Part shown: positions 8,256 to 15,889 of the stretch, piece by piece
How the letters are laid out: each line of letters opens with the position of its first letter
Position numbering within the stretch: position 1 is the stretch's first letter
NCBI RefSeq assembly: GCF_031583065.1
Contig: NZ_CP134053.1
Location: 4,898,001 to 4,962,000, forward strand
Direction: 5' to 3'
From: Streptomyces sp. CGMCC 4.7035
GTDB lineage: Bacteria > Actinomycetota > Actinomycetes > Streptomycetales > Streptomycetaceae
DNA length: 64,000 nt
Translations under genes and position numbers: made by a program
Notes under the pieces: generated by a model
Seen by the model: the letters and a program-made list of their open reading frames with translations, nothing else
Database searches by the model: none
What the model was told of the DNA's origin: nothing

Positions 8256-9119
8256 ATGCGGGGCATGAAGCGAGAGCCGTACCCGAGCGACTTAGCGGAC
8301 GAGCAGTGGGCGTTGATCGAGCCGATGATCACGGCCTGGAAGCAGGAGAGGGTGGCGCGGTCAGCGACCGGAGATCCCGGGTCCTGCGATCTGCGGGAGG
8401 TAGTGAACGCGATCTTCTATCAGAACCGGACGGGCTGCCAGTGGCGCTATCTGCCCCATGACTTCCCGGCCTGGTCGGCGGTGTTCTACTACTTCGGCCT
8501 GTGGCGCGAGGACGGGCTCGACCAGCGGATCCAGGAACTCCTGCGCTGCCAGGTACGGGAGAGAGCCCGGCGATTAGAGGACCCGTCCCTGGTGATCATC
8601 GACACTTAGTCCGTCCGCGCGGCCGCGGGTGTCCCGAAGACCACGACGGGACTGGACGCCAACAAGAAGGTGTCGGGGCGCAAGCGGGGACTGGCCGTCG
8701 ACGTTCTGGGGCTGATCATCGGCGTCGTGGTGCTGGCCGCCTCCGCCCACGACAACGCCGCCGGCACCGCCCTGCTCGACCAGGCGGCCGAGCGGTGCGG
8801 GATGCGTCTGGAGAAGGCCCTGGTGGACCAGGGCTTCAAGGACGAGGTTCTCATCCACGGCGCCCTGATGGACATCGACGTCGAGGTCGTCCGCCGCAAC
8901 CCCGAAGACCAGGGCAAAGGCTTCGTCCCGCAACCGAAGAGGTGGATCGTGGAGCAGGTCAACGGCACGTTGATGCTGCACCGCCGCCTGGCCCGCGAGT
9001 ATGACCACCGCCCCGACACCTCCGCCTCGCGCGTCTACTGGGCTTCCATCGCGAACATGGCCCGCCGCCTCACCACAGCCGCCCCCACCTGGCGCGACAC
9101 CCTCGGGCTGGCCGCGTGA
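8256..9119 (+). pseudogene. IS5-family transposase interrupted by an in-frame TAG
   Basis: One continuous frame of 287 codons from ATG 8256, split only by TAG at 8607-8609. The N-terminal half (YPSDLADEQWALIEPMI, then NAIFYQNRTGCQWRYLPHDF) is the typical DUF4096-type start of actinobacterial IS5 transposases. The first catalytic Asp lies in VIIDT right before the stop; normally Gln follows, so a single C-to-T change (CAG to TAG) explains the break. The remainder runs from TGLDANKKVSGRKRG through ALVDQGFKDE to SASRVYWA. Its TGA stop overlaps the GTG of the next gene. Confidence 0.9.
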
Positions 9120-9514
9120 ACATCAGCGAGCTCCTGGCAGACCTCCAGGACCAGCACGACAAAACCACGGCCCGGGCCAGCGAACTACGCGACCAGATCG
9201 ACCACTTGACCGCCGCCCTGGCCGAGACCGAAGCGCGACTCGCAGACCTGGCCACCACCCGGAAGATCATCGCCGAACGCGTCCCGCCCGGGAACAAGCC
9301 CGATCCGCCCGAGACGAACACCGCCTACCAGGCCATCGTGAACGCCTTCAACCAGCACCCCGGCCGGGCATTCCGAGCCCGCGAGCTGCACGAACTCCTC
9401 GGCATGCCCACCGACGAGGCGACCGTCAACGTCACCCGCAGCCGCCTTGGACGCCTCGTCCGACAAGGCTTCCTCACCCAACCCGGACGAGGCCGCTACC
9501 AGAAACGGACTTAA
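9116..9514 (+). CDS. IS accessory protein: coiled coil plus winged-helix-like C-terminus
   Basis: 132 residues. GTG 9116 overlaps the transposase TGA (GTGA), suggesting translational coupling, and the stop codon lies inside the right inverted repeat, so the gene is part of the IS. Residues ~1-55 are heptad-rich and charged (LLADLQDQHDKTTARASELR). Residues ~70-130 resemble a winged helix, with RARELHELLG, then VTRSRLGRLVRQGFL. A homologue lies at 63067-63450, also directly after a transposase tail. The role is unknown; a DNA-binding accessory or regulator of transposition is my inference. Confidence 0.7.
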   Translation: MNISELLADLQDQHDKTTARASELRDQIDHLTAALAETEARLADLATTRKIIAERVPPGNKPDPPETNTAYQAIVNAFNQHPGRAFRARELHELLGMPTDEATVNVTRSRLGRLVRQGFLTQPGRGRYQKRT

Positions 9515-9524
9515 CGTCCACTCA
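9507..9524 (-). repeat. Right terminal inverted repeat of the IS
   Basis: Reverse complement of the left repeat. The TAA stop of the accessory gene (9512-9514) is inside it, as part of GGACTTAACG. Confidence 0.9.
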
Positions 9525-9827
9525 GATCCTCAGGATCCAGTGTCTCGTGTGTCCAGGATCAAGGGTCAAGGCCCGGTTTTGAGGAAGGCCACGGAAGGAT
9601 GGTCAGCCGGTTCTTCACGAATATCAAACCGAAGACGGGGTCAGTCGCCAAACGGATGTGGAACATGCTCTCCAAGTACCTGAACTTGCAGCCCTGGCCA
9701 TGGGGCAGGTCACCCTGACGCTGACTTTCGGACCATAAAGCCGACGACATGACTCTGTTGGTGATCAGGGGCCTGCCGATCAATAACTCTTCGGTTTTCG
9801 TGGGCTGTTGGGTCGTAGGATGCGGGG
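9525..9827. other. Gene-free stretch
   Basis: About 300 bases with no frame resembling a known family on either strand. The hairpin and IS-end searches I could do by eye gave nothing convincing. Confidence 0.5.
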
Positions 9828-10276
9828 GTGTCGGAGGGGACGAAGGCAGAGCTGGTGGATGCGTTCGGGCTGTTGCTGCCGCATCTCGATGAGCGCCAGC
9901 AGCGACTGACGCTTGGCGCCGCGGCCCGCGTTCTGGGCCACGGCGGGATCCGCATGGTGGCCGGAGCGGCCGGGGTGGCGGAGTCCACGGTGTCGCGCGG
10001 GAAGCGGGAGCTGGAGCACGCGGAGGAGCCCGCTGGCCGGGTCCGGGCACTGGGCGCGGGTCGGAAGCCCTTGCGGGAGGCCGATCCGGGGCTGATGCCC
10101 GCGTTGCTGGCTCTGGTCGAGCCGGACCAGCGCGGCGACCCGGAATCTCCGCTGCTGTGGACGGTGAAGTCCACCCGGAATCTGGCGGCCGAGCTGACGC
10201 GTCAGGGGCACCGGGTCGGTTCGGACACGGTGGCCGCGCTGTTGAAGGCGGAGGGCTTCTCTTTGCAGGGCACCTC
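9828..10276 (+). pseudogene. ISAzo13-family transposase, N-terminal fragment
   Basis: GTG 9828 opens a frame with LTLGAAARVLGHGGIRMVAG, then GVAESTVSRGKREL, RALGAGRKPL and LLWTVKSTRNLAAELTRQGH, the conserved order of ISAzo13-type transposases. Similarity ends at LLKAEGFSLQG near 10276, where the catalytic DDE domain should begin; unrelated codons then reach a stop at 10298. It is therefore a truncated copy of about 150 of the expected ~400 residues. Confidence 0.8.
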
Positions 10277-10545
10277 CAGCACTCCAGCGACGAGGTGATC
10301 CGCACCTCGACCTCGGCCAAGTCCTCCCACGGGCAGTCGAGGGATCCCGCGACGGCGACGGCGTTGCGCTGGAGGTCCTCGCGGAGCAGACCCAACGCAT
10401 GATGCACCAGGTCGGTCGCTTCCTTGTCGACGGGCACGTCCTCCGCGGGACGGAAAGTAATGTCCGCCGCTCCCAACTCGGTCACCCGCAGGGGCCCGAG
10501 GAGCGCCCTAAACTGTTCGAGTTCCGCGCCCGGCAGCCACACCCC
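10275..10545 (-). other. Possible remnant of an unidentified gene
   Basis: A minus-strand frame of ~90 codons (including LEQFRALLGPLRVTELGAAD and ALGLLREDLQRNAVAVAGSL) has protein-like composition and ordinary third-position GC, unlike the shadow frames around it. It has no start or stop of its own within the good stretch and I do not recognise it. It fills the space between a truncated transposase and a broken kinase gene, so it may be another fragment. Confidence 0.3.
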
Positions 10546-11369
10546 GCTCTGGACACCCTCAGCGGCGGAGTGTCGTCCGAACTGCGGCGCGTCGATCTGG
10601 CCGACAGCACGGTCTGCGTCAAGAGGGCCCTGGAGAAGCCCAGGGTCAAGGGTGAGTGGCACGCCCCGATCGGCAGGAACCGCTTGGAGCGGGGACTGGC
10701 TCAGGTTCGCCACCAGTTTCGTGCCCAGCCAGGTGCCCGACCCGCTGGCGCACGACGAGGATCGTGGTCTGTTCGCGATGGGCTGTCTGCCGGAGCAGAG
10801 CCATCCGGTGTGGAAGGCACTCCTGCCGGCGGGGGCCGTCCATGAGCGGGACGCCGCGGCAGTCGGTGACCTGATCGGCAGGTTGCACACCGACGACAAC
10901 TTCATGAGCATCCGCATCGAGCCCTATATGGCATCGACCGCGCGAAGGCACCCCGGTCTCGCGGACGCGTTCCGACGTGTGGCCCGGTCCACGACAACGA
11001 CCCATCTGGCGGTGGTCCTTGGCGACGTCAGCCCCAAGAACATGCGAATGCGCCTGGTACGGCGATCCGGCGTTCGACATCGCCTTCGTCGTCAACCACC
11101 TGGTGCTCAAGACACTCGTGGTCGCCCGCCGAAGGCATGCGCTCCTCCCATCGGCCCACGCCCTGGTCGACGCCTACGCCCGACACGTGACATGGGAAGC
11201 CGTGGACGACACCCTTGCGCGGGCGGCCAAGCTGCTGCCGACGCTGCTCCTCGCCCGGGTCGACGGCCTCTCTCCCGTGGAATACCTCGATACGACACAA
11301 CAGGGGCCGTACGAACGGTCGCCAGGAAACTTCTCGGTGCCCCGAGCCCGGATCTGCATTCCGTCATGA
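10530..11369 (+). pseudogene. Aminoglycoside-phosphotransferase-family kinase, frameshifted
   Basis: Three frames together spell an APH-type kinase. They run from GGVSSELRRVDLADSTVCVK in frame 1 (nucleotide-binding strands and Lys) to VPDPLAHDEDRGLFAM through VVLGDVSPKN in frame 2 (the catalytic loop, normally HGDxxxxN; here the His is replaced by Leu), then CAWYGDPAFDIAFVVNHL and LLARVDGLSPVEYL in frame 3. At least two indels (near 10700 and 11040) and the loss of the catalytic His indicate a dead gene. The IclR gene converges with it from the right. Confidence 0.75.
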
Positions 11370-11444
11370 CGAGACGCGGTCCACCTGTTGTTCAGCACAT
11401 CCGACTGAACCGGCCGGCCCGGTGACGTCTCCCCAGGACTGCGA

Positions 11445-12257
11445 TCAGTCCCCGGTCACCGCCAGCCGCTCGCTGATGTGCTCGGCGGCGCCGCGCACAG
11501 CCTGGACCACTTGGTCGAGCCGGCGGTCGGGGATGCGATGCTCCAAGGCGGCCACGCTCAACGCGGCCAGGACAGTCCCGGAGGCTCCCCGCACGGGCGC
11601 GGCGATTCCGAGAATGTCCGCGTCGAGTTCACCCCGACTGACGCAGTGTCCGTCACGGCGGATTTCCGCGAGCCGGGCCAGCAGCACGTCGACGTCCGTC
11701 ATGGTGCGCGCGGTGAACCGCTGCAGACGCTGCCCCTCCAGCAGCTCCCGGGACTCCTTCTCGGGCAGCCACGCGAGCAGCGCCAGGGCAGAGGCCCCGG
11801 CGTTGGCCGGCAGAACGCTGCCACGCTCGTAGGAGATCCGCACCGGATGCTCCGCCTCGCACCGCTCGACGCAGATGGCGGCTCCTCCGGCACGCCGGGT
11901 GAGCAGCACCGTCTCGCCGACCTCGGCGGACAGGTCCCGCATCACGGGCAGGGCCACCTCGGACAGGCCGTATCCGCGCCGGGCCAGACGCGCCAGCTCC
12001 AGGACCCGCAGCCCCAGACGGAACCCGCCGCCCGGATCCTCTTCCAGGAAACCGCTCCCCACGAGGCTCTGCAGATAGCGGTAAGCGGTCGAGCGCGCCG
12101 TCCCCAGCGCGGTGGCGACTTCCTGCCCGGAAATGGACAGCTTGCTCTCCGTGAACAGCCCGAGGATGTCGAGTGCGCGGTCCGCGGTCGAGTTGCGCTC
12201 CCGGTACTGGCTGACCGGGACTGCAGATTCTGACTTTCGTCCTGTCATGCAGGACAT
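11445..12257 (-). CDS. IclR-family transcription regulator
   Basis: Up to 270 residues. The N-terminal winged helix is seen in TADRALDILGLF and GTARSTAYRYLQSLVGSGFL, and the C-terminal effector domain in HPVRISYERGSVLPANAGAS and ILGIAAPVRG. Length is normal for the family. ATG 12257 and ATG 12245 are both possible; neither has a good ribosome site, and both lie in or next to an inverted repeat, suggesting autoregulation. It follows the VOC gene on the same strand (75 bases), probably as one transcript. It is not closely related to the two IclR genes at 22789 and 42253. Confidence 0.85.
   Translation of the reverse strand: MSCMTGRKSESAVPVSQYRERNSTADRALDILGLFTESKLSISGQEVATALGTARSTAYRYLQSLVGSGFLEEDPGGGFRLGLRVLELARLARRGYGLSEVALPVMRDLSAEVGETVLLTRRAGGAAICVERCEAEHPVRISYERGSVLPANAGASALALLAWLPEKESRELLEGQRLQRFTARTMTDVDVLLARLAEIRRDGHCVSRGELDADILGIAAPVRGASGTVLAALSVAALEHRIPDRRLDQVVQAVRGAAEHISERLAVTGD
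12239..12257. promoter_or_regulatory. Candidate operator at the IclR gene start
   Basis: Inverted repeat GTCCTG-TCATG-CAGGAC followed by AT. The string TGCAGGACAT at 12248-12257 recurs exactly at 12854-12863 in front of the neighbouring VOC gene, so both may bind the same IclR protein. Confidence 0.5.
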
Positions 12258-12332
12258 CGTAAGGGGCTGCCGCCCGCTGCACCTACAACACCGGAGCCAC
12301 CCCCACCGCGAGCGGGGACGGCTCCGCCGGAG

Positions 12333-12827
12333 CTACTGGACGGGCTGGTAGGCGGCGCCGCCGTCGCTGAGCAGCCGTTCGGCCTCCGCGCAGATCTCCT
12401 CGGGAGACAGCGCGAAGTCGATGGTCTTGCGGAAGGGCTGCCGTACATCCCGCTCGATGCGCAGATAGACCTCGTTGCGGTTGCTCTCGGGGTCGAAGAA
12501 GTAGATGCCGAGGGCGTTCCCGTGGGTCACCTCCTGCTGCACCTTCACCCCCTCCGCCTCGAACCGCCGGTGGAAGGCGCGCAGATCCTCCACGGACTCC
12601 ACCCGCCAGGAGATCTGGTGCTGCTGCTTGTCGCCGATGGGAGACGTCCGTCCGGTCTGGAGCACGAACTCGTGATGTTCCTCATCCGGCTTCGCGCTGA
12701 AGAACACGATCCCGAAGTCCGCGTCCTCGTCGGTAACGGTCAGCCCCATGACGCGCTCGTAGAAGTCCCGCATCTTCGGCAGGTCGTACACCCAGAGTCC
12801 GGTGTGGCCGAGTCCGGTGATAGCCAT
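12333..12827 (-). CDS. VOC-fold protein, extradiol-dioxygenase-like
   Basis: 164 residues from ATG 12827, chosen for the GGGTGG seven bases upstream and because MAITGLGHTGLWV is the usual start of the fold. Two beta-alpha-beta-beta-beta units are visible. Likely metal ligands are His in GHTGLWV, His in QQHQISWRV and Glu in NRNEVYLR, the His-His-Glu order of type I extradiol dioxygenases and glyoxalases. The substrate is unknown. The neighbours (IclR, a broken FAA hydrolase gene) suggest an aromatic or ketoacid pathway that has been partly lost. Confidence 0.75.
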   Translation of the reverse strand: MAITGLGHTGLWVYDLPKMRDFYERVMGLTVTDEDADFGIVFFSAKPDEEHHEFVLQTGRTSPIGDKQQHQISWRVESVEDLRAFHRRFEAEGVKVQQEVTHGNALGIYFFDPESNRNEVYLRIERDVRQPFRKTIDFALSPEEICAEAERLLSDGGAAYQPVQ

Positions 12828-12853
12828 GCTGCCACCCTTTGCTTGTCTCGTTT

Positions 12854-12872
12854 TGCAGGACATCAATCCTGC
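12854..12872. promoter_or_regulatory. Candidate operator upstream of the VOC gene
   Basis: GCAGGA-CATCAA-TCCTGC inverted repeat beginning with the same TGCAGGACAT found at 12248. It lies 27 bases before the VOC start codon, and also between the VOC gene and the divergent FAA-hydrolase remnant. Confidence 0.5.
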
Positions 12873-12922
12873 TATACGCAACTAGCGTACGATCGGTGTT
12901 CGCATTGGTCAATCAAGGAGAG

Positions 12923-13305
12923 GTGCGCCTCGCAAGCAACTTGCGACTCTGCGAGTGGGCGACGGGAGGCGGGCGGCTCGACGCGCGGGAGACTCCTATG
13001 CGCTGCTCCCGCACGCCGATCTCGGCGTGCTGCTCGGCTCCGGCGGCGACTGGGCCCAGGTGACGGAGAGCGCGAAAGGTGAGCGGGTCGCAGCCACCGA
13101 CACCGAGTTCGCACCCTTGGCGCCGCACCCGAACAAGATCATCTCCCTTGGCCTGAACTACGCCACGCACATCAAGGAGATGGGCCGGGACACGCCTCGG
13201 TACCCGACGCCGTTCGCAAAGTACGACGGCTCGCTCATCGGGGCCCATGCCCCGGTCACGCTTCCCGTGGTCAGCGACAGCGTGGACTGGGAGGTCGCGG
13301 TCTTC
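12923..13305 (+). pseudogene. Fumarylacetoacetate-hydrolase-family gene, 5' fragment with frameshift
   Basis: GTG 12923 follows AAGGAG closely. The beginning (VRLASNLRLCEWATG) is in one frame and DSYALLPHADLGVLLGSGGD onward is in another, so there is an early indel near 12960. Then KIISLGLNYATHIKEMGRD and TPFAKYDGSLIGAHAP are typical of the family. It breaks off at SVDWEVAV, exactly where the metal-binding Glu region (DWE.E.AVV.G) should follow, and runs into a reversed gene start. Confidence 0.8.
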
Positions 13306-13309
13306 GGAG

Positions 13310-13439
13310 CCCAGCGGTCGGCCAGCAGGACCACCCCGTCCCGCATGGGGACACGCAGGCCGCGCTCGACGGTCACGTTCCTGGTGAGGGGCGGAGGCAG
13401 GCGCAGGGTGCGCTGGGCGAGGTGGCTGTGCAGGTTCAT
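13310..13439 (-). pseudogene. CocE/NonD-family hydrolase, N-terminal fragment
   Basis: From ATG 13439 the minus strand reads MNLHSHLAQRTLRLPPPLTR, then VPMRDGVVLLADRWAP, the opening of X-Pro dipeptidyl-peptidase-like CocE hydrolases. It stops at 13310, where the rightward FAA-hydrolase fragment ends. Only about 43 of the usual >500 residues remain. Confidence 0.7.
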
Positions 13440-13475
13440 CGCGCTTCTCCAGTGGGCGCCGGGCACCGGACGGGG

Positions 13476-13922
13476 CTACTGCCCGGCTCCGGCTTCCAGG
13501 TTGTGGATCACTCGCGCGGTCAGGTCCAGATAGGTCGCGATCTCCGCGTCGGTGAGGCCCGCGGTGGCGGCTCCGTTCACCGCCAGGGCTGCAGAGAGCA
13601 GTTTCTGCTCGATCTCCCGGGCATGTTCGGTCAGATGCACTCGGGTGCGGCGTCGGTCGGAGGGGTCGGGAACGCGCCGGACGAGTCCGTCGCGCTCCAT
13701 GCGCTGCAAGGTGTTCGCCATGGTCGGCTGCTCTACGCGGACCCGGTCGCACAACTCGCGTTGCGACAGGCCGTCCTGCTCGAACAGGGCGAGGAGCTGG
13801 GCGAACTGGCCGCGGACAACTCCGTACGGCGCTATGCGGACAGCGAGCGCCTGAGCGAACAGGCGAGCCATATGGTTCACCTGGTAGCCGACCGAGCTCT
13901 CACGAGACAGTGCGTCCGCCAT
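13476..13922 (-). CDS. MarR-family transcription regulator (1)
   Basis: 148 residues from ATG 13922, preceded by GGGAGGAAA at good spacing. Winged helix: QRELCDRVRVEQPTMANTLQ, then MERDGLVRRVPDPSDRRRTR, the wing with the usual DPxDRR. Its promoter holds a 24-bp palindrome (13954-13977) that very probably is its own operator. It is divergent from the cupin/gentisate operon starting at 14082, whose own IclR-type element lies closer to that gene. Confidence 0.9.
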   Translation of the reverse strand: MADALSRESSVGYQVNHMARLFAQALAVRIAPYGVVRGQFAQLLALFEQDGLSQRELCDRVRVEQPTMANTLQRMERDGLVRRVPDPSDRRRTRVHLTEHAREIEQKLLSAALAVNGAATAGLTDAEIATYLDLTARVIHNLEAGAGQ

Positions 13923-13953
13923 ATCCGTTTCCTCCCATGGTTTCCATCCATAC

Positions 13954-13977
13954 ATTTACATAGCAAGCTATGTAAAT
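13954..13977. promoter_or_regulatory. MarR-type operator, 24-bp palindrome
   Basis: Perfect 11-base arms ATTTACATAGC and GCTATGTAAAT around AA, 31 bases upstream of the MarR start codon. The core ATAGCAAGCTATGTAA closely matches ATAGCATGCTATGTAT at 18642-18657 in front of the ferric-reductase-like gene. Confidence 0.75.
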
Positions 13978-14040
13978 CAAGAAGCACGCTTCACGCTTCG
14001 CAATGCTTGCCATTCTCGCGTATTCCACAATTGCGATCAC

Positions 14041-14060
14041 TGTTCTGCATCATGCGACAT
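14041..14060 (+). promoter_or_regulatory. IclR-regulon element, site A
   Basis: TGTTCTGCATCATGCGACAT, preceded by CAC, ending 21 bases before the GTG of the cupin gene at 14082. One of five matches to consensus TGTTCYGYATCRTGATACAT in this window. Position over the likely transcription start suggests repression. Confidence 0.65.
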
Positions 14061-14081
14061 CTCTCTCTACGAGGAGCCGTT

Positions 14082-14804
14082 GTGAGCGAGCACGTCGCCG
14101 AGCAGGTCGGCCTCCAAGAGACACGACGCATCCCGGCACCGGACCCGGATCGCGAACCGCTCAAGGCCAACGTCTTCGTATCCATGGCCAAGGCCGCCTC
14201 ACAGCTGACGCCCCTATTCCCCTACGACCACGCCGGCTCGATCGTCCCCTGCGGGGCCGTCCTGATCGGCGGCCCCGACAACGAGTACGGACACTTCTTC
14301 CACTGGAACGCGGTGAACGAGGTGGCCATCACCTACGGCTCCAACGAGGCGATGCTCGCCACGGGCCAGATCATGGCGACCCAGCACCTGCACGGGGTGA
14401 ACTCCTTCCTGCGAGACGAGAAGAATCCCCAGACCGAGGCGCTCATCGCCCGCTGCAGGAACTGCAAGGAAGAGCTGGTCCGTTACGACTACGACTCGAC
14501 GCCGTTCCCGCTCCCCCGTTACGACGCGGCCCGCTACGGCGAGTCCGACTCCCCGGTACGTCAGTTCCCCACCACGCTCGGCTCCATCGAGTTCGTCGAC
14601 CGACGCAACTCGGAGCAGGGCCGCACCTGTCGATCCTGCCGCCACGTCAACGACCCCTTCCCGGCGGAGATCTGGGGCTGGGCACGGACGGTGATCCAGA
14701 CCCATGCCGTGACCAGAGCCCACCACGCACTGCGCGAGGCCGCCTCCGCACAGCACGAGCAGGAGAAAGCGCGTGCCGACTCGGCGATTCGACGCACCCG
14801 GTGA
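14082..14804 (+). CDS. Cupin protein with two CxxC pairs, 3-hydroxyanthranilate-dioxygenase-like, copy A
   Basis: 240 residues from GTG 14082 (GAGGAG five bases upstream). Visible in order: PLFPYDHAGSIVPCG; FFHWNAVNEV, whose His and Glu six residues apart fit a cupin metal site; HLHGVN, a possible further His; then CRNCKEELVRYDYD and CRSCRHVNDPF, two CxxC pairs like the rubredoxin-type site of bacterial 3-hydroxyanthranilate 3,4-dioxygenase; and a final GWAR. Paralogues are at 34054 and 41288. Compared with both, copy A lacks about 18 residues between the HGVN motif and the first CxxC. It overlaps the next gene by 32 bases. Ring cleavage of an aminated or hydroxylated aromatic acid is an inference only. 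Confidence 0.65.
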   Translation: MSEHVAEQVGLQETRRIPAPDPDREPLKANVFVSMAKAASQLTPLFPYDHAGSIVPCGAVLIGGPDNEYGHFFHWNAVNEVAITYGSNEAMLATGQIMATQHLHGVNSFLRDEKNPQTEALIARCRNCKEELVRYDYDSTPFPLPRYDAARYGESDSPVRQFPTTLGSIEFVDRRNSEQGRTCRSCRHVNDPFPAEIWGWARTVIQTHAVTRAHHALREAASAQHEQEKARADSAIRRTR

Positions 14805-15867
14805 TCCGGCACTGAGCGACCTGCACGGGGACCTCGCGGAGAGAGACCTCCAGCCGCTGTGGGAGCTGAGCGGTCTGCTCACCCCCACCCCGAGGGCCAG
14901 GGCGGTGCCGTATCGCTGGCGCGGCAAGGAGCTGCGCGAACTGGGCGGACGTGCCGGGGACTTGGTACCGGTGGACCGAGGCGGTAACCGCCGGGTGCTG
15001 TCACTCAGCAATCCCGAGCTCGGGGGTGGTCCGTACGCATCCGCCCCTCTGTGGGGTGCGCTGCAGTACCTCGGGCCTCGGGAGGCGGCGCCCGCGCACC
15101 GGCACACTCCCGCCGCACTGCGCTTCGTCCTGGAGGGCGAGGGCGTGTGGACGATGGTGAACGGCGATCCGCTGCGCATGGCGGCCGGGGACCTCGTGCT
15201 CACCCCCAGTTGGACCTGGCACGAGCACCACAGCCCCGGCGACGCCCCGATGACCTGGTTCGACGCACTCGACCTGCCCTTGGTCGAGGCGTTGGAGGCG
15301 GTGTTCTTCGAACCGGGGCCCGAGCCCGCGGCGCAGTCCGCCGACCCTGCTCGTTCCGCCTCGGAGCGCCGTTTCGGAGCAGGCCCGGGCCTGCTCCCCG
15401 GTAAGCGGCCCACACGGCCGACTGCCCACTCCCCGCTCCTGCGTCACCGCTGGGCCGACACCGACCGCGCGCTGGCGAGCCAGTTCACCGTGCCGGATGC
15501 GGAGACCTCCGCCACGGGGCACGCACACGTCCGCTTCGCGGATCCGACGAGCGGCCGCGACGTCATGCCGACCATGCGATGCGAGATGCACCGCTACATG
15601 CCCGGCCACTCGGCTCCGGCCCTGCGGTGCACGGGCTCCTCACTCACCGCCGTCTTCCATGGTGCCGGTTTCGTGGTCCTCGACGGAACCCGGTACGACA
15701 TCGCCCCCGGTGACCTGATCGCCGTCCCTTCCTGGACGTCGGTGACCGTCGTCGCGGAGGAGTCGCTCGACCTGTTCACGGTCAGCGACGCCCCCGTTCT
15801 GGAGGCTCTTTCCCTGTATCGCGAGGAAGCAGCCACCGACTCCGTCGAGATCACTCCGGCCCGCTGA
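14773..15867 (+). CDS. Gentisate 1,2-dioxygenase-family bicupin, copy A
   Basis: 364 residues from GTG 14773, set by AGGAG seven bases upstream. Bicupin layout: the N-terminal cupin has PAHRHTPAALRFVLEGEGVW and LTPSWTWHEHHSPG with the metal-binding histidines (HRH, HEHH); the C-terminal cupin (MHRYMPGHSAP, then YDIAPGDLIAVPSW) is the usual degenerate second barrel. Gentisate dioxygenases are 340-370 residues, so it is full length. The reaction is O2-dependent cleavage between carboxylate and hydroxyl of gentisate or a related salicylate. It is clearly related to the gene at 27929 but diverged, so the two may differ in substrate. Confidence 0.8.
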   Translation: MPTRRFDAPGDPALSDLHGDLAERDLQPLWELSGLLTPTPRARAVPYRWRGKELRELGGRAGDLVPVDRGGNRRVLSLSNPELGGGPYASAPLWGALQYLGPREAAPAHRHTPAALRFVLEGEGVWTMVNGDPLRMAAGDLVLTPSWTWHEHHSPGDAPMTWFDALDLPLVEALEAVFFEPGPEPAAQSADPARSASERRFGAGPGLLPGKRPTRPTAHSPLLRHRWADTDRALASQFTVPDAETSATGHAHVRFADPTSGRDVMPTMRCEMHRYMPGHSAPALRCTGSSLTAVFHGAGFVVLDGTRYDIAPGDLIAVPSWTSVTVVAEESLDLFTVSDAPVLEALSLYREEAATDSVEITPAR

Positions 15868-15889
15868 AGCTCACATCTGGAGAGCCCGC

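Larger units (their letters stand above)
8160..9524 (+). mobile_element. Two-gene IS5-superfamily insertion sequence, 1365 bp
   Basis: Bounded by 18-bp perfect inverted repeats, TGAGTGGACGTTAAGTCC, at 8160-8177 and 9507-9524. It contains a transposase frame broken by one TAG and a second small gene overlapping it by 4 bases. I did not find a clear target duplication: the flanks read GGATT and GATCC. It is probably immobile unless the nonsense codon is read through or a transposase is supplied from elsewhere. Confidence 0.85.

Noticed and set aside
8155..9529. Target-site duplication of the IS at 8160
   Set aside because: The flanks GGATT and GATCC share only GAT offset by one base, not enough to call a duplication.
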